DNA from: Salinarimonas sp.
Lineage (GTDB): Bacteria > Pseudomonadota > Alphaproteobacteria > Rhizobiales > Beijerinckiaceae
Reading direction: 5' to 3'
Assembly: GCA_020832565.1 (NCBI GenBank)
Contig: JAFIEI010000006.1
Span: 50,384 to 114,383 of the forward strand
Length of the DNA: 64,000 bases
In this document: one piece after another, positions 60,074 to 64,000 of the stretch
Numbering within the stretch: the stretch's first letter is position 1
Layout: each line of letters starts with the position of its first letter
Program-made: the position numbers and the translations under genes
Notes under the pieces: model-generated
Database searches by the model: none
Seen by the model: only the letters and a program-made list of their open reading frames with translations
What the model was told of the DNA's origin: nothing

Positions 60074-60676
60074 TCAATCGCGCAGCAATGCCTCGATCGC
60101 CGCGATGATGCGCGGATGCTCCGGCGCCGTCGTCGTCGCGAAGACTGCGGCGATTTCGCCGTCCGGGGCGATGAGATATTTGTGGAAATTCCAGCGTGGC
60201 GTCTCACCCGGTCGTTCGCGGCGTGCCCAGCCATAGAAGGGATGCGCATCCGCGCCGGTGACGCGGCTGATGGCAGTGAGCGGGAAATCGATCCCGAAGC
60301 GTGCCTCGCAGAAAGCGGCAACCTCTTCGTTGGAGGCCAGTTCCTGGCGAAAATCGTTCGACGGCACACCGATCACGACCAGCCCCGCTTCGCCAAAGCG
60401 CGTATGCAGGTTCTGGAGTCCTTCGTATTGCGCTGTAAATCCGCAGCGCGAGGCGGTGTTGACGACGAGGATCGGGCGTCCGCGATAGCGCGCGAGATCC
60501 AGCCGGCCGCCATTGATCGTCTCGAACGAAAAGCTGTGCGCGTTTCGCCGCGACATGGCGGTATCGGCCGATGCCGTGGAGCCGAGCCCGGAAATGCCGG
60601 CAAGCCCTGCCAGCAGGCCGCAATACAAGAACTGCCGACGATGCATCCCCGCATCGACCCTGTGCTGCACGGACAT
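60074..60676 (-). CDS. Glutathione peroxidase with putative Tat signal
   Basis: MHRRQFLYCGLLAGLAGISGLGSTASA; LVVNTASRCGFTAQYEGLQNLH; GVPSNDFRQEL; WNFHKYLI. Confidence 0.92.
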   Translation of the reverse strand: MSVQHRVDAGMHRRQFLYCGLLAGLAGISGLGSTASADTAMSRRNAHSFSFETINGGRLDLARYRGRPILVVNTASRCGFTAQYEGLQNLHTRFGEAGLVVIGVPSNDFRQELASNEEVAAFCEARFGIDFPLTAISRVTGADAHPFYGWARRERPGETPRWNFHKYLIAPDGEIAAVFATTTAPEHPRIIAAIEALLRD

Positions 60677-60762
60677 GATCGACGCTCCCCGTCATGCGAT
60701 GACACGTCGATGATATGGCGCAGTGCCGCGTGCGATCCAGTATAGGGTCGCGTGGCTGATAC

Positions 60763-61005
60763 TCAGAAGGACAATGCGAAGACCAGCATCATCAGGACGC
60801 CGGCGGCGAGTGTCCAGGCAACGGCGCGCCGGGCCGCCTGCAGCCGCGCGCCGCGCTCGAGGCGCCCATCCTGGCCCTCGTCCCAGCCGAAGGCCTCCCC
60901 TGCGAAATGGGCCATGTCCCGCAATGTCGCGACGCGGGCCTGTCGGGAACCGGGGGCGCGATGGAAGCCGAAGCGCTCACGATGCGATAGGGGATCGTTG
61001 GACAT
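60763..61005 (-). CDS. Small hypothetical protein with C-terminal TM helix
   Basis: MSNDPLSHRERFGFHRAPGSRQARVATLRDMAHFAGEAFGWDEG...VAWTLAAGVLMMLVFALSF. Confidence 0.55.
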   Translation of the reverse strand: MSNDPLSHRERFGFHRAPGSRQARVATLRDMAHFAGEAFGWDEGQDGRLERGARLQAARRAVAWTLAAGVLMMLVFALSF

Positions 61006-61088
61006 GGGCTCACTCCGATGCCTGGCTGCTACCAAAGGACGGCAGCACGCCGATTCACACACTACTTCAGCTTGCGTTAACAGCGCGT

Positions 61089-62123
61089 TCACGGAAGATC
61101 CGGCGTCACCCGCGCGATCCGGCGCATCAGCCGCCCCAGCAGATCCGAGCCGGTGATGATGCGGCGATGATCGTCGCTCCAGAGGAGGATCACGTCGACA
61201 TCGATGACGTCGTCACCGGGCTTCTCCGGCTCGACCTGAAGCCGCGAGAGCATCCTCCCGAGCGGAGCCTTCGGATCGCGCACGACGAGCGGGTGATGGC
61301 CGAAGCGGGTCGGTTCGAACGGTTCGTGGCCGAACAGCGCCGCGCCGAGGAATTCCGGCGCGACCAGCAGCAGGCGCGGCTCGTCATCGGCTTCGTCGCA
61401 GACGATGATCCATTTGCGGCCGCTCGCCGCGACCCTGCGCAGGATCGGATCATCGACCCCGCACGTCATCGGAGGATAGACCGGGCGTCCGTTCTCGAAG
61501 GGCAGGCGCAGGATGCTGTCCGGATCGACGGGCTCGCCCTCGGCCATGACGGGGATATCGTCGAGGGCGAGGAAATTGATGGCGCCGCGCGCCTCGACCT
61601 TGCCGACTTCGCTGTCGCCGGCCTCGGCATGATGCTCCAGCACGCGGCTGAGCTCCGCCTCGCGAAACCAGGGGATCGCCTCGCGTCCCACCAGCGCGTC
61701 GAGCAACATGCCGACGGGTTTGGCGATGGGAAAGAGCAGGATCCGCCAGGCCCGGATCAACGGCGAGAGCCGCGCGGCGATCCACAGGGCGTGGCGGGAA
61801 AAATAGGCTTGTGGGAACAGCTCACCGACGAAGGTGATCACCACCGTGGAGAAGGCGAAGGCCGCGAAACCGGCGAGCACGGAATCCGCGAGCAGCGTCA
61901 GCAGCACGTTCACGCCGACATTCGCCCACAGGATCGTGGCGAGTGTGTAATTGGCATCCGCGCGCAGGGCCAGCACCGCCTGCGCATCGCGATCGCCCCC
62001 CTTCGCCGCCGCCTCGAGGCGCAGTCGCGAAATGCTGAACACAGCCAGATTGAGCCCGGAAAGCATTGCTGATTGCGACAGGCACAGGGCGATGCCGAGC
62101 CAGATCCAGATCGTGGTATCCAA
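61089..62123 (-). CDS. CNNM/DUF21 domain membrane protein (HlyC/CorC-like)
   Basis: IALCLSQSAMLSGLNLAVFSISRLRLEAAAKGGDRDAQAVLALRADANYTLATILWANVGVN...FVGELFPQAYFSRHA. Confidence 0.88.
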   Translation of the reverse strand: MDTTIWIWLGIALCLSQSAMLSGLNLAVFSISRLRLEAAAKGGDRDAQAVLALRADANYTLATILWANVGVNVLLTLLADSVLAGFAAFAFSTVVITFVGELFPQAYFSRHALWIAARLSPLIRAWRILLFPIAKPVGMLLDALVGREAIPWFREAELSRVLEHHAEAGDSEVGKVEARGAINFLALDDIPVMAEGEPVDPDSILRLPFENGRPVYPPMTCGVDDPILRRVAASGRKWIIVCDEADDEPRLLLVAPEFLGAALFGHEPFEPTRFGHHPLVVRDPKAPLGRMLSRLQVEPEKPGDDVIDVDVILLWSDDHRRIITGSDLLGRLMRRIARVTPDLP

Positions 62124-62354
62124 TGGCGTTTCTCTCCATCGAAAGGTCGAGCGATACCGCGTGCAAAGCCCTCGCGCAAACCATTGCCGCCGGGGAGGCA
62201 GGCGCCTTCATGCAGGCCTTGCCCTGTCTCATTCTCCCCAAGGACGTAACGATCGGAAACATGCAGAGGGATTAAGGAAGGGGGCGAACCCGTAAGAAAA
62301 AGTCATCGGCGCAGATGACCTTCTTCACGACGCGAACGAGTGGCGGGTGCCAAG

Positions 62355-62729
62355 TTACTCAGCGGCACGCAGATGCGCAAAAATCGTATCGGTGACGGCC
62401 CCGAGATCGGCCCGAACTTCGTTGTTCCAGTAGCGCAGGATACGAACGCCGCGCCCGGCAGGCACCGCATCGCACCTTTGGTCTCGCGCAGGTCCGTCTC
62501 CAGAACCATGCTGACTGTCGTCGATCTCGACGATGAGACGCTGCTTCAATGCGTTAAAGTCGGCGATATACCTGTCGATCGGAACCTGTCGACGGAAGTG
62601 ATACCCCTGGTTTCGCAATTTTCGTAACGCGCCCCGAACTCGAACTTCCTCCGGCGTCATCTGCTTGCGCAGAACGCGTGCCTGAGCCACTGAGGCACTC
62701 GCGGAGGGGCGTCCGCGCTGAAAATCCAT
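62355..62729 (-). CDS. DUF559 (Vsr-like endonuclease fold) protein
   Basis: ARVLRKQMTPEEVRVRGALRKLRNQGYHFRRQVPIDRYIADFNALKQRLIVEIDDSQHG...RGVRILRYWNNEV. Confidence 0.88.
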   Translation of the reverse strand: MDFQRGRPSASASVAQARVLRKQMTPEEVRVRGALRKLRNQGYHFRRQVPIDRYIADFNALKQRLIVEIDDSQHGSGDGPARDQRCDAVPAGRGVRILRYWNNEVRADLGAVTDTIFAHLRAAE

Positions 62730-62830
62730 GAGGCAACCCGAGAACAGGTGCAATTCCCAAATAAACATTCTATGATTGTATTTTGATAATCAAGCCTGCA
62801 GCGTGCATGCACCGCCCTTCCCACACTCGT

Positions 62831-62915
62831 TCCCTCCCCGCCGGGGAGGGAGGCGCCTTAATGAAGGGCGCGCCATGTTTCCCTCCCCTGAGGGGAGGGA
62901 TCAAGGGTGGGGTGG
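62831..62915. repeat. Paired palindromic intergenic repeat, locus 2
   Basis: tccctccccgccggggaggga and tttccctcccctgaggggagggatcaagggtggggtgg; the latter matches the reverse complement of 23579-23615 with one central difference. Confidence 0.88.
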
Positions 62916-62927
62916 ACGCGCACCGCG

Positions 62928-63653
62928 TCAGGCCATGTACTGGCCGCCGTTGATCGACAGGGTCGAGCCGGTGATGAAGCCGGCCTCGTCGGAGGCGAGG
63001 AAGACGACGCCGCGGGCGATTTCTTCCGCTTCGCCGAGACGCCCGACCGGGATCTGGGGGATGATCTTGGAATTGAGCACGTCCGCCGGCACGGCCTTCA
63101 CCATCTCCGTGGCAATATAGCCCGGCGCGATGACGTTGACGGTGATTCCCTTGGCGGCATTCTCCTGGGCCAGAGCCTTGGCAAAACCGATCACGCCGGC
63201 TTTTGCGGCGGAGTAATTGCTCTGACCCATCTGGCCCTTCTGGCCGTTGACCGAGGAGATCGCGATGATGCGGCCGAAGCCGCGCGACTGCATGCCCTCG
63301 ATGACGGGGCGCGTCACCGTGAACATCGAATCGAGATTGGTGCGCATCACCTGCGTCCACTGCTCGTAGGACATCCGGTGAAACATCTTGTCGCGCGTGA
63401 TGCCGGCATTGTTGACGACGATGTCGACCGGGCCGAGATCGCTCTCGATCTGCTTGATCGCATCCTCGCAGGCCTGCGCGTCGGAGACGTCGAACTTGTA
63501 GACGGGAATGCCGGTGGCTTCCTTGAACTTCGCGGCGGCTTCATCATTGCCGGCGTAATTCGCCGCAACCTTGTAGCCCGCTTCCTTGAGCCCCTTCGAG
63601 ATGGCCTCGCCGATCCCGCGGGTTCCGCCCGTAACCAATGCAACACGCGCCAT
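62928..63653 (-). CDS. phbB: Acetoacetyl-CoA reductase
   Basis: MARVALVTGGTRGIGEAISKGLKEAGYKVAANYAGND...NNAGITRDKMFHRMSYEQW...SVNGQKGQMGQSNYSAAKAGVIGF. Confidence 0.95.
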   Translation of the reverse strand: MARVALVTGGTRGIGEAISKGLKEAGYKVAANYAGNDEAAAKFKEATGIPVYKFDVSDAQACEDAIKQIESDLGPVDIVVNNAGITRDKMFHRMSYEQWTQVMRTNLDSMFTVTRPVIEGMQSRGFGRIIAISSVNGQKGQMGQSNYSAAKAGVIGFAKALAQENAAKGITVNVIAPGYIATEMVKAVPADVLNSKIIPQIPVGRLGEAEEIARGVVFLASDEAGFITGSTLSINGGQYMA

Positions 63654-63812
63654 GATCATTTCCTCCCAGAGAAATTGAAGATTGGACAATCCGAGCGTGC
63701 TCCCAACATGCCCGGACCATCATGTCAAGACGGGGCGCTCATCGCCCCGTGATTGCATCAACGCGTCCGCCGGATGCCGCGTTCCTGCGCCATCCGGCTC
63801 GCGCCTGATGTC

Positions 63813-64000
<188 letters not shown>

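Overview
High-GC alphaproteobacterial chromosomal window, probably Rhizobiales-like judging from gene content. No rRNA, tRNA, CRISPR array or intact mobile element was recognised. Mostly ordinary genes: purL-bolA-grxD-nadD, a PBP1-type transpeptidase, dnaK/dnaJ, cobT/cobS, mgtE/mgtC-like, PHB-cycle genes, bigR-type sulfur operon, dxs. The regions most worth a second look are: (1) 31.4-40.7 kb, a tandemly duplicated module of giant secreted multidomain proteins (Ig-like repeats, helical repeats, SH3b, a shared C-terminal domain I cannot name) plus a DUF3592-like membrane protein, with one DUF3592 copy truncated to a remnant; (2) 24.97-29.26 kb, a Zur-box-headed zinc locus with an unannotated 58-aa His-rich membrane microprotein, znuC, znuB, a hyper-His-rich znuA, a palindrome-dense spacer and a COG0523 GTPase; (3) a stand-alone Hen1-type RNA 2'-O-methyltransferase domain at 30.74-31.36 kb without Pnkp; (4) a switch-like structured leader before mgtE; (5) a heme oxygenase/bacteriophytochrome-EAL pair next to a soluble dual-PAS chemoreceptor; (6) a dispersed palindromic repeat next to PHB genes. 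All calls are from reading the sequence and the ORF track; no searches were run.
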